Assembly (NCBI GenBank): GCA_016709385.1
Contig: JADJMW010000002.1
Location: 62,001 to 126,000, forward strand
Length of the DNA: 64,000 nucleotides
Direction: 5' to 3'
From: Candidatus Rubrivivax defluviihabitans
GTDB taxonomy: Bacteria; Pseudomonadota; Gammaproteobacteria; Burkholderiales; Burkholderiaceae_C
Position 1 is the first letter of the stretch. Each line of letters opens with the position of its first letter. Position numbers and translations under genes: made by a program. Below the pieces are notes generated by a model. It searched no databases, had not been told where the DNA came from, and saw only the letters and a program-made list of their open reading frames with translations. Positions 24,545-32,825 of this stretch are shown here, one piece after another.

Positions 24545-26680
24545 TCAGGCGGCAAGACGCGAGAGATCGGCCACGCGGTTCATCGCGCGGTGCAGGCCGG
24601 CCAGCAGCGCCAGCCGGTTGTTGCGCAGCGCCGCGTCGTCGGCGTTGACCATGACCGCGTCGAAGAAGGCATCCACCGGCGCTTTCAGCCCGGCCAGGGC
24701 CTGCAGCGAGGCCGCATAGTCGCCGCGCTCGAAGGCCGCGTCGGCCTGCGGCGCCACGGCGTGAATCGCTGCCGCCAGCGCCTGCTCGGCGGCTTCGCGC
24801 AGCAGCGCCGAGTCCACGGCTGCGGGCACCTCGCCCGCGGCCTTCTTCAGGATGTTACCCACCCGCTTGTTCGCCGAAGCCAGCGCCGGCGCCTCCGGCA
24901 GGGTCGCGAAGCTGCGCACGGCCGCCAGCCGCTGCGGCAGTTCGGCCCAGCGCGGCGGGCGCAAGGCGATCACCGCGTCCACTTCGTGCGCGCTGTAGCC
25001 GAGTTCACGCAGGTAGCCCACCAGGCGGTCGTACAGGAAATTCGCCACCGCCTCGCGTTCCTGGCCATGGTGCGAGGGAAAGGCCGCGAAGGCCGCGTCC
25101 ACCAGCCAGGGCACGGCCAGCGGCAGTTTCCGTTCGACGAGCATGCGGATCACGCCCAGGGCATGGCGGCGCAGCGCAAAGGGATCCTTGTCGCCGGTGG
25201 GCACCTGCCCGATGCCGAACAGTCCGGCCAGAGTCTCCAGCTTGTCGGCCAGCGCGGCCGCGATGCCGGCTTCACCGCGCGGCAGCGCATCGCCGGCGAA
25301 GCGCGGCTTGTAGTGGTCTTCCACGGCCTGCGCCACGTCTTCGGGCTCGCCGTCGTGGCGCGCGTAGTAGCCACCCATGATGCCTTGCAGTTCCGGGAAT
25401 TCGCCCACCATGTCGGTCAGCAGGTCGGCCTTGGCCAGCAGCGCCGCGCGGTCGGTCGCGGCGGCCAGGGCCTCGCCGCCGAGCTGGCCGCCAATCACAC
25501 GCGCGATGGCGCGCACGCGCTCGACGCGTTCGCCCTGGCTGCCGAGCTTGCCGTGGTAGACCACCTTGTCCAGCAGCGGCACGCGCGATTCGAGCGTCTT
25601 CCTGCGGTCCTGGTCGAAGAAGAACTTGGCGTCGGCCAGGCGCGGCCGCACCACGCGTTCGTTGCCCTGCACCACGCGGCCGGGGTCGGCCGGGGTGATA
25701 TTGCTCACGATGAGGAAGCTGTTGGTCAATCCACCCGACGGATGGAGCAGCGGAAAATATTTCTGGTTGGCCTTCATCGTGAGGATCAGGCACTCGGGCG
25801 GCACGGCCAGGAATTCGGCCTCGAAGCGGCACAGCAGCACGTTCGGCCGCTCCACCAGCGCCGTGACTTCATCGAGCAGCGCATCGTCTTCGATCGGCAC
25901 CAGATGTTCGCGCGCCGCCGCGGCGCCGAGCTGGCGCACGATCTCGGCGCGGCGCGCCTTGAAACTGGCGATCACCGCGCCCTGCTCTTCGAGCTGGCGT
26001 TCGTAGTGGTCGGCATGCTGCAGCACCACCGGGTCCACCGCCGCCTCGAAGCGGTGGCCGCGCGTCTGGCGGCCGGCCTGCAGGCCGAGCGCACGCACCG
26101 GCACCACGTCGGCGCCGTACAGCGCCACCAGGCCGTGCGCCGGGCGCACGAAATTCACGCTCGTCCAACCGGGCTGGAAGTCGGCGCCCTCGCCGTTGTC
26201 CAGCTGGTATTGCATCACCTTCGGGATCGGCAGCCCGGCGATGGCCTCGTCCAGCGCCTGCTGCAGTCCCGCGGCCAGCGTGGCGCCGGGCAGCACGTGG
26301 TCGAAATACAAGGCCTCGGCCCTGCCATCGGGCTGGCGCCGCAGCTGCGGCAGCACGCTGGCGTCGGTGCCCAGGCCGGCCAGCTTCTTCAGCAGCGCCG
26401 GGGTCGGCTGGCCGGATGGGTCCAGCGCCACGGCCACCGGCATGAGCTTCACCGACACCGGCTTGTCGGGCGCCACGGCCAGAACATGGCTGATGCGCGC
26501 CGCCAGCCGCCGCGGCGTGGCAAAGAGATTCACCGCCGAAGACTCGTCGACCAGGCCCTGCGCCCGCAGACCCTGCTGCAGCGCGCTGCCGAAGGCCTCG
26601 CCCAGCTTCTTCAGCGCCTTGGGCGGCAGCTCCTCGACGAAGAGCTCGACCAGCAGGTTATGCGTGCCGACCATATTCAT
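24545..26680 (-). CDS. glyS: glycyl-tRNA synthetase beta subunit
   Basis: A 711-residue subunit of the alpha2-beta2 bacterial glycyl-tRNA synthetase. It begins NLLVELFVEELPPKAL, the conserved family start. It has the HD-like central region (YHGKLGSQGERVER, KADLLTDMVGEFPELQGIMGGYYA) and a C-terminal anticodon-binding helical domain. It binds tRNA-Gly, while the alpha subunit carries most of the adenylation site. Its ATG overlaps the glyQ TGA (complement 26677-26680), ensuring balanced synthesis. Length is normal. Confidence 0.97.
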   Translation of the reverse strand: MNMVGTHNLLVELFVEELPPKALKKLGEAFGSALQQGLRAQGLVDESSAVNLFATPRRLAARISHVLAVAPDKPVSVKLMPVAVALDPSGQPTPALLKKLAGLGTDASVLPQLRRQPDGRAEALYFDHVLPGATLAAGLQQALDEAIAGLPIPKVMQYQLDNGEGADFQPGWTSVNFVRPAHGLVALYGADVVPVRALGLQAGRQTRGHRFEAAVDPVVLQHADHYERQLEEQGAVIASFKARRAEIVRQLGAAAAREHLVPIEDDALLDEVTALVERPNVLLCRFEAEFLAVPPECLILTMKANQKYFPLLHPSGGLTNSFLIVSNITPADPGRVVQGNERVVRPRLADAKFFFDQDRRKTLESRVPLLDKVVYHGKLGSQGERVERVRAIARVIGGQLGGEALAAATDRAALLAKADLLTDMVGEFPELQGIMGGYYARHDGEPEDVAQAVEDHYKPRFAGDALPRGEAGIAAALADKLETLAGLFGIGQVPTGDKDPFALRRHALGVIRMLVERKLPLAVPWLVDAAFAAFPSHHGQEREAVANFLYDRLVGYLRELGYSAHEVDAVIALRPPRWAELPQRLAAVRSFATLPEAPALASANKRVGNILKKAAGEVPAAVDSALLREAAEQALAAAIHAVAPQADAAFERGDYAASLQALAGLKAPVDAFFDAVMVNADDAALRNNRLALLAGLHRAMNRVADLSRLAA

Positions 26681-27606
26681 GCCGCCTTCTTCGCCAGTTG
26701 CGCAGTCACCTCGTCGGCCCAGGCGCGCGGCGCCAGCGGGAAGCCCAGCCTCGCCCGGCTGTCCAGGTAGCTCTGCGCCACGCTGCGTGCCAGGTTGCGG
26801 ATGCGGCCGATATAGGCCGCGCGCTCGGTGACGCTGATGGCGCCGCGCGCGTCGAGCAGGTTGAAGGTGTGCGCGGCCTTGAGCACCTGCTCGTAGGCCG
26901 GCAGGGCGAGCTGCTGTTCCATCAGATGCCTGGCCTGCCTTTCGTGCGCCGTGAAGGCGCCGAGCAAAAAGTCAACGTCGCTGTGCTCGAAGTTGTAGGC
27001 GCTCTGCTCGACCTCGTTCTGGTGGTAGACGTCGCGGTACAGCAACTGGCCCGCCGCGCCTTCGGTCCAGACCAGGTCGTAGACGTTGTCCACGCCCTGA
27101 AGGTACATCGCCAGCCGCTCCAGGCCGTAGGTGATCTCGCCGGTGATCGGCCGGCAGTCGATGCCGCCGACCTGCTGGAAATAGGTGAACTGGGTCACTT
27201 CCATGCCGTTGAGCCAGACCTCCCAGCCCAAGCCCCAGGCGCCCAGCGTGGGGTTCTCCCAGTCGTCCTCGACGAAACGCACGTCGTTGGCCTGCAGGTC
27301 GAAGCCCAGTGCCTCCAGGCTGCCCAGGTAGAGCTCCAGGATGTCGGGCGGCGCGGGCTTCAGCACCACCTGGTACTGGTAGTAGTGCTGCAGCCGGTTC
27401 GGGTTGTTGCCGTAGCGGCCGTCCTTGGGGCGGCGGCTGGGCTGCACATAGGCCGCCTTCCAGGGTTCGGGGCCGAGCGAGCGCAGGAAGGTGGCGGTGT
27501 GGCTGGTGCCGGCGCCGACTTCCATGTCGTAGGGTTGCAGCAGGGCACAGCCCTGGGCGTCCCAGTAGCTCTGCAGCTTGAGGATGATCTGCTGGAAGGT
27601 GAGCAT
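26677..27606 (-). CDS. glyQ: glycyl-tRNA synthetase alpha subunit
   Basis: A 309-residue class II synthetase subunit. It starts MLTFQQIILKLQSYWDAQGC and contains the diagnostic QPYDMEVGAGTSHTATFLR, QPSRRPKDGRYGNNPNRLQHYYQ and GLEVWLNGMEVTQFTYFQQ-type segments that form the glycine and ATP site. It is first in the leftward glyQ-glyS-gmhB-plsC block, 27 bp after the lnt stop, so it may also be read from the corC-lnt transcript. Length is normal. Confidence 0.97.
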   Translation of the reverse strand: MLTFQQIILKLQSYWDAQGCALLQPYDMEVGAGTSHTATFLRSLGPEPWKAAYVQPSRRPKDGRYGNNPNRLQHYYQYQVVLKPAPPDILELYLGSLEALGFDLQANDVRFVEDDWENPTLGAWGLGWEVWLNGMEVTQFTYFQQVGGIDCRPITGEITYGLERLAMYLQGVDNVYDLVWTEGAAGQLLYRDVYHQNEVEQSAYNFEHSDVDFLLGAFTAHERQARHLMEQQLALPAYEQVLKAAHTFNLLDARGAISVTERAAYIGRIRNLARSVAQSYLDSRARLGFPLAPRAWADEVTAQLAKKAA

Positions 27607-27633
27607 GGCGGCGGCAGGCGGAAACCCTTGAGT

Positions 27634-29196
27634 TTACGGGCCCTGCAGTCGCGTCGACCGGCGCGGCGGCCGCTCGCGCCAGGCGGCCGCCAGCACCACC
27701 AGCAGCGCCCCCAGCGCCAGCGGCCACAAGCCCGCGCGCGCCGCCCACCAGGCGAAGGGCGTGATGCCGTCGCGTCCCTGCACGCTGCCGGTGAGCACGC
27801 CACGGGTGTGCGGCGGCAGCATGGCCTGCACCACGCCGCGGTGGTCGACGATGGCCGTGGCGCCTGTATTGGTGGCGCGGATCATCGGCCGCTGGAATTC
27901 CAGCGCCCGCATGCGCGAGATATTCAGGTGCTGCACGGTGGCGATGGTGTCGCCGAACCAGCCGATATTGCTCACGTTGGCGAACACCGTGGGCGCGGTG
28001 GCCGGGTCGGTGAAACGGCGCGCGAGTTCCTCGCCGAACAAGTCCTCGTAGCAGATATTGGGCGCCACGCGCTGGGCGCCGACGGCAAACGAAGGCGGAT
28101 CGACGACGCCGCGCGCGAAGTCGCCGAGCGGGATATTCATCATGGCCGTGAACCAGCGAAAGCCGATGGGGATGAACTCGCCGAAGGGCACCAGGTGGTA
28201 CTTGTCGTAGCGGTATTCGCCGGCCGGCGACAGCCCGGCCACCGAATTGGTGTAGCCGCGCTCGTAGTCACCCAGCGGCACACCCACCAGCGCCGCGCGG
28301 CCGGCCGCCGCGTCGCCGAAATGTCCGCGCAAACCCTCCCAGTAGCCCGGCGCCATTTCGGCCAGCTGGAAAGGCAGCAGCGGCACTGCGGTTTCCGGTG
28401 CCACCACCAGGTCGGCCCGAGCCAGCCGCAGCCGGTTGTCGACCCAGGCCAGCATCTCGGGCATGCGCTCGGCGGAAAATTTCTCGTCCTGCTTGACGTT
28501 GGTCTGCAGCAGTGCCACCGAGATTTCGCCCGCTGGCCGGCTGTGTTCGCCGGGCCCCGCCCAGTTCACCCAGGCCACGAGCGCCAGCGCCGCCGCGGCC
28601 GGGCCCCAGCGGCGCCCGCGGCTGCGAATCAGCCGCGCCAGCGCCGCCGCCGCGAACGCCAGCACCGCACCGATGCCATACACGCCGACCCACGGCGCCA
28701 AGGCCGCCAGCGGTGCGTCGAGCTGCGAATAGCCCGAGGCCAACCAAGGAAACCCGGTGAAGACCACGCCGCGCGCCAGTTCGGCCAGCAGCCACAGCGC
28801 CGCGAACAGCCAGGCGTCGCCCGCACCGCCCCGGCGCCAGCGTGCGTAGGCCGCCGCGGCCAGCGCCAGCCAGCCCGACAGCGCCGCCGCCAGCAATAGC
28901 ACCGCCGTCGCCGCCATCCACGCCGGCAGGCCGCCATAGCGATGCATGCTGATGAACAGCCACCACACGCCGGCCACCAGCCAGGCCGTGGCGTAGCAGG
29001 CCGCCAGCAGCGCGGCACGGCATGGCGGCACGGTGTCCAGCCGCCACACCAGCCAGGCCAGCGTGGCCAGCGGCAGCAGCCAGGCGCCGGGCAAGGCCGT
29101 GTGCACGTAGGCCAGGGTCTGCAGCGCGCCCAGCGCCGCTGCCACCACCGCGTCGGCCACCGGCCCGGGCCCGGGTCGGCGTGCTGGGGGGCTCAA
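27634..29196 (-). CDS. lnt: apolipoprotein N-acyltransferase
   Basis: A 520-residue inner-membrane enzyme adding the third acyl chain to lipoproteins. About seven hydrophobic segments precede a nitrilase-like periplasmic domain. In that domain the catalytic triad can be placed at the Glu of VVAPETAVPL, the Lys of DKYHLVPFGEF and the Cys of ICYEDLF. The TTG start (complement 29194-29196) overlaps the corC stop TGA, giving a TTGA junction and fixing the start. The corC-lnt order is conserved across Proteobacteria. Confidence 0.95.
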   Translation of the reverse strand: MSPPARRPGPGPVADAVVAAALGALQTLAYVHTALPGAWLLPLATLAWLVWRLDTVPPCRAALLAACYATAWLVAGVWWLFISMHRYGGLPAWMAATAVLLLAAALSGWLALAAAAYARWRRGGAGDAWLFAALWLLAELARGVVFTGFPWLASGYSQLDAPLAALAPWVGVYGIGAVLAFAAAALARLIRSRGRRWGPAAAALALVAWVNWAGPGEHSRPAGEISVALLQTNVKQDEKFSAERMPEMLAWVDNRLRLARADLVVAPETAVPLLPFQLAEMAPGYWEGLRGHFGDAAAGRAALVGVPLGDYERGYTNSVAGLSPAGEYRYDKYHLVPFGEFIPIGFRWFTAMMNIPLGDFARGVVDPPSFAVGAQRVAPNICYEDLFGEELARRFTDPATAPTVFANVSNIGWFGDTIATVQHLNISRMRALEFQRPMIRATNTGATAIVDHRGVVQAMLPPHTRGVLTGSVQGRDGITPFAWWAARAGLWPLALGALLVVLAAAWRERPPRRSTRLQGP

Positions 29197-30119
29197 TCGA
29201 CGCCGCCGCCTTCGGCCGCATCCTCGGCTGGCGCCAGGCGGCTGACGCGGAACCAGCGCACCGCGCCCCCGCGCGTGAGCATCACCGTGAAGCGCAGGCC
29301 GGCCAGTTCGATGGATTCGCCGCGCCGCGGCACGCGGCCCAGTTCGTGCGCGATCAGCCCGCCGATGGTGTCGAAATCATCCTCCGGCAGGTCCACGCCG
29401 AAGGACGCGTTGACGTCGGCTATGCCCACGTCGCCGGCCACACGCTGGTTGCCGTCGGCCAGCGTGACGATGCCGTTCTGGCGCTCGGCCTCGTCGAATT
29501 CGTCCTCGATCTCGCCGACGATCTCCTCCAGCACGTCCTCGATGGTGATCAGCCCGGCCGTGCTGCCGAATTCGTCGATCACGATCGCCAGGTGGTTGCG
29601 GTTGGATCGGAAGTCGCGCAGCAGGTCGTTCAGCGCCTTGCTCTCGGGCACGAAGACCGCCGGCCGCAGCAGCGTGCGCAGGTTCAGCTCGGGCGCGCGC
29701 TGCAGCTTCAGCAGGTCCTTGGCCATCAGGATGCCGATGATGTTGTCGCGCTCGCCGTCGTAGACCGGGAAGCGCGAGTGCGCGGTCTCGATCACGGTAT
29801 TGAGCAGTTCGTCGTAGTCGGCCGCAATGTCCAGACGGTCCATGCGCGTGGCCGGCACCATCACGTCGCCGGCAGTCATGTCGGCCATGCGCAGCACGCC
29901 TTCGAGCATGGCGCGCGACTGGGGTTCGATCAGTTCACGATTCTCGGCATCGGCCAGCGTGCGGATCAGCTCGGCCTTGCTGTCGGGGCCGGGCATGATG
30001 AATTCGATCAGACGCTCGAACAAGGACCGCTTGTCCGCACTCGCGCGCGCAGCGGCGCGCGGGTGCCGGGATGGAGCAGGGTCGGACACTGGGTCGGGTG
30101 CCGGCAGTGGAAGAAGCAT
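29193..30119 (-). CDS. corC: CorC/YbeX-type CBS-domain protein
   Basis: A 308-residue cytosolic protein with two CBS domains (MVPATRMDRLDI through FVPESKALNDLL, then IVIDEFGSTAGLITIEDVLEEIVGEI) and a C-terminal CorC_HlyC domain. YbeX/CorC is linked to magnesium/cobalt efflux and to ribosome maturation in enterobacteria. It is translationally coupled to lnt. The chosen ATG at 30119 gives a proline-rich leader of about 20 residues; the conserved part begins near SLFERLIEFI. Confidence 0.92.
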   Translation of the reverse strand: MLLPLPAPDPVSDPAPSRHPRAAARASADKRSLFERLIEFIMPGPDSKAELIRTLADAENRELIEPQSRAMLEGVLRMADMTAGDVMVPATRMDRLDIAADYDELLNTVIETAHSRFPVYDGERDNIIGILMAKDLLKLQRAPELNLRTLLRPAVFVPESKALNDLLRDFRSNRNHLAIVIDEFGSTAGLITIEDVLEEIVGEIEDEFDEAERQNGIVTLADGNQRVAGDVGIADVNASFGVDLPEDDFDTIGGLIAHELGRVPRRGESIELAGLRFTVMLTRGGAVRWFRVSRLAPAEDAAEGGGVD

Positions 30120-30194
30120 GAAGAATAACCGAGGCCCGGCAGCCGGCACCGGGGGCGGCGACAATCTCCGGTTCCGTTGCCTACCGCCCCGACC

Positions 30195-30743
30195 ATGACA
30201 CGCCCTTACTCGCCGGCCGCCCTGCAGGCGCTGCGCACGCCGATCCTGGCCATGGCCGCGGTGATCGTGCTGTCCAACGTGCTGGTGCAGCACCCCATCA
30301 ACGACTGGCTGACCTGGGGCGCGTTCAGCTTTCCGGTGGTCTTCCTCGTCACCGACCTCACCAACCGCAGCCTCGGCCCGACCGCGGCGCGCCGCGTGGC
30401 CTGGGTCGGGTTTGCGCTGGCGGTGGTGGTGTCGCTGCTGCTCGCACCCTGGCGCATTGCGCTGGCCTCGGGCAGCGCCTTCATCCTGGCGCAGATCCTC
30501 GACATCTCTCTGTTCAACCGCCTGCGCCGGCTGAGCTGGTGGAAGGCGCCCTTGCTGGGCTCGCTGGCGGCTTCGGTGCTGGATACCGCGGTCTTCTTCT
30601 TCCTGGCCTTCGCCGGCACCGACCTCGACTGGACCCTGCTGGCCGCCGGCGACCTGGCCGTGAAGGCCGCGATGGCGGCGCTGCTGCTGGCGCCGTACCG
30701 CCTGATGCTGCCGCGGCTGCAGGTCTGGGCCACGCCGTCCTGA
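30195..30743 (+). CDS. VUT-family (YhhQ-like) transporter
   Basis: A 182-residue membrane protein with about five to six helices and the VUT hallmark FPVVFLVTDLTNR near residue 50. E. coli YhhQ imports queuosine precursors; shorter VUT proteins like this one are commonly assigned the same role, but the substrate is not proven. It diverges from corC with only 75 bp between starts, which must hold both promoters. Length is slightly below that of YhhQ. Confidence 0.85.
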   Translation: MTRPYSPAALQALRTPILAMAAVIVLSNVLVQHPINDWLTWGAFSFPVVFLVTDLTNRSLGPTAARRVAWVGFALAVVVSLLLAPWRIALASGSAFILAQILDISLFNRLRRLSWWKAPLLGSLAASVLDTAVFFFLAFAGTDLDWTLLAAGDLAVKAAMAALLLAPYRLMLPRLQVWATPS

Positions 30744-30855
30744 AGCCGCCGCGCGCTGCCGGCGGGCGGCACCCACGCCTGCCTTGACTTGCGGCAGCCC
30801 TTGCAACACAGTCACCGCCCCCATCCATCCGCTCCATTCGCCAGCAGCCCCCCAC

Positions 30856-31902
30856 ATGACGACAGGCCTCATCCCCGCCACCATCCTCACCGGCTTCCTC
30901 GGCTCGGGCAAGACCACGCTGCTCAAGCGCGTGCTCACCGAAGCACATGGCCAGAAGATCGCCGTCATCGAGAACGAGTTCGGCGAAGAAAATATCGACA
31001 ACGACATCCTGGTCGCCGACACCGGCGAGCAGATCATCCAGATGAACAACGGCTGCGTGTGCTGCACCATCCGCGAGGACCTGCGCTCCACGCTGTCGGA
31101 CCTGGCCGAGAAGCGGCGCAAAGGCGAGCTCGACTTCGAGCGCGTGGTCATCGAGACCACCGGCCTGGCCGACCCCGGCCCGGTGGCGCAGACCTTCTTC
31201 ATGGACGACGAGATCGCCGAGAGCTACCTGCTCGACTCGATCCTGACCCTGGTCGACGCCAAGCACGCCGACGGCCAGCTCGACACGCGCCAGGAGGCGC
31301 GCCGCCAGGTCGGCTTCGCCGACCAGATCTTCATCAGCAAGTCCGACCTCGTGACGCCCGACGACGTGAACGAGCTGATGCACCGCCTGAAGCACATGAA
31401 CCCGCGCGCGCCGCAGCGCGCGGTGCACTTCGGCGAGGCGCCGCTGGCCGAAGTGTTCGACCTGAAGGGCTTCAACCTCAACGCCAAGCTCGACCTCGAC
31501 CCCGAGTTCCTGCATGCCGACGACGGGCATGGCGACCATGACCACGCTGGCCACGACCACGGCCCCGGCGAGCGCTGCGACCACCCGCACCACCACGCCC
31601 ACGACGACGACGTGAAGTCCTTCGTGTTCCGCAGCCAGCGCGCCTTCAACCCGGCCAAGCTGGAAGACTTCCTCGGCGCCATCGTGCAGGTCTACGGCCC
31701 CAAGATGCTGCGTTACAAGGGCGTGCTGCACATGAAGGGCAGCGACCGCAAGGTCATCTTCCAGGGCGTGCATCAGCTCATGGGCAGCGACCTCGGCCCC
31801 AAGTGGGCGCCGGGCGAGGAGAAGCTCAGCAAGATGGTCTTCATCGGCATCGATCTGCCGCGCGACGTCTTGATGCAGGGGCTGGAGCAGTGCCTGGCGT
31901 GA
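30856..31902 (+). CDS. COG0523 (CobW-like) metal-chaperone GTPase
   Basis: A 348-residue G3E-family GTPase with a Walker A GFLGSGKTTLLK, the metal-binding CVCC (residues in NNGCVCCTIRED), a SKSDL nucleotide motif and a C-terminal CobW_C domain. A histidine/aspartate-rich linker (from HADDGHGDHDHAG to HPHHHAHDDD) lies around residues 215-252 and probably binds zinc or another transition metal. Such proteins deliver metals to client enzymes under scarcity. I saw no Zur box upstream. It precedes dksA by 155 bp. Confidence 0.9.
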   Translation: MTTGLIPATILTGFLGSGKTTLLKRVLTEAHGQKIAVIENEFGEENIDNDILVADTGEQIIQMNNGCVCCTIREDLRSTLSDLAEKRRKGELDFERVVIETTGLADPGPVAQTFFMDDEIAESYLLDSILTLVDAKHADGQLDTRQEARRQVGFADQIFISKSDLVTPDDVNELMHRLKHMNPRAPQRAVHFGEAPLAEVFDLKGFNLNAKLDLDPEFLHADDGHGDHDHAGHDHGPGERCDHPHHHAHDDDVKSFVFRSQRAFNPAKLEDFLGAIVQVYGPKMLRYKGVLHMKGSDRKVIFQGVHQLMGSDLGPKWAPGEEKLSKMVFIGIDLPRDVLMQGLEQCLA

Positions 31903-31953
31903 AGGGTTGCCGGCCACGGCCCGCGGATGGGCGGCCGCCGGCATGGGCGTGGC

Positions 31954-31959
31954 TACAAT
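31954..31959 (+). promoter_or_regulatory. probable -10 element of the dksA promoter
   Basis: TACAAT sits 99 bp before the dksA start in the context GGCTACAATCCGCG, a form common upstream of Burkholderiales genes. No good -35 hexamer is visible 17 bp further upstream, so an activator or an extended element may be needed. Confidence 0.4.
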
Positions 31960-32057
31960 CCGCGCGCTTCGGGGGTCAGGCCCGGCACTCGGCGGCACCC
32001 CGCCGCGGCCCGGGAACCGGCTTCAAGAATGCGTGAATTCAAGGCGAGGAGTCCCCA

Positions 32058-32768
32058 TTGAACAAGACACCGGTCAAGCCCGCAGACAGCAAGCCGGCGG
32101 CCAAGGCGGCAGAGGCGGCCCAGACCGCCACGCCCGCGCCCAAGCCCGTGAGCCGGTCGGCTGCGGCCAAGGCGGCCGCCAAGGCCGTGCCGGCGCCGGC
32201 CCCGATTCCGGCCCAGGCTCCGGCGGCCAACCGCTTCACCGACCGCTTTGCGCCTGCCACGCCGGCCAGCCGGCAGTTGGCCGATGCCGCCGATACGCCC
32301 CGGCCCGCGCACAAGGCCGACCCCAAGCTGGCCAACGCCTGGAAACACAAGGCCGGCCGCGACCTCACGGTGGACGAATTGCTCGCCATGCCCGACAGCG
32401 AGTACATGAACGAGAAGCAGCTGGACTTCTTCCGCGCCCAGCTGCAGAAGCAGAAGGACGACCTCCTTTCCAACGCCGGTGAAACCACCGAGCACCTGCG
32501 CGAGGACACCTCCATCGTGCCCGACCCGGCCGACCGCGCCACCATCGAGGAAGAGCATGCGCTGGAGCTGCGCACGCGCGACCGCGAACGCAAGCTGCTG
32601 AAGAAGATCGCGCAGTCGCTGGCGCGGCTGGACAGCGGCGACTACGGTTATTGCGACGAGACCGGCGAGCCCATCGGGTTGCAGCGTCTGCTGGCCCGGC
32701 CCACCGCCACGCTGTCGCTGGAAGCGCAGCAGCGCCGCGAGCTCAAGCAGAAGATGTTCGGCGACTGA
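32058..32768 (+). CDS. dksA: DksA, RNA polymerase-binding stringent-response factor
   Basis: A 236-residue protein acting with ppGpp at RNA polymerase's secondary channel. The first about 85 residues are an alanine/proline/lysine-rich extension. The core has the coiled coil (FFRAQLQKQKDDLL... DPADRATIEEEHALELRTRDRERKLLKKI) with the tip acidic residues DPADRA, then the globular domain. Only one of the four zinc-finger cysteines is kept (GYCDETGEPIG...TATLSLEAQ), a state found in several alpha- and betaproteobacterial DksA proteins. It starts with TTG at 32058 behind a GGCGAGGAG ribosome site. It is followed by the STAS protein and hslVU, a conserved order. Confidence 0.93.
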   Translation: MNKTPVKPADSKPAAKAAEAAQTATPAPKPVSRSAAAKAAAKAVPAPAPIPAQAPAANRFTDRFAPATPASRQLADAADTPRPAHKADPKLANAWKHKAGRDLTVDELLAMPDSEYMNEKQLDFFRAQLQKQKDDLLSNAGETTEHLREDTSIVPDPADRATIEEEHALELRTRDRERKLLKKIAQSLARLDSGDYGYCDETGEPIGLQRLLARPTATLSLEAQQRRELKQKMFGD

Positions 32769-32825
32769 AGCGGCGCGGCAGCTGCGAGCCCGTTCGCAGC
32801 AGCCGCCCCGGTTACCATTTGCCAC

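Noticed and set aside
32058..32768. Loss of three of four zinc-finger cysteines in DksA as a sign of a defective gene
   Set aside because: Cysteine-poor DksA proteins with this same pattern are normal in several alpha- and betaproteobacteria, and the coiled-coil tip residues are intact.
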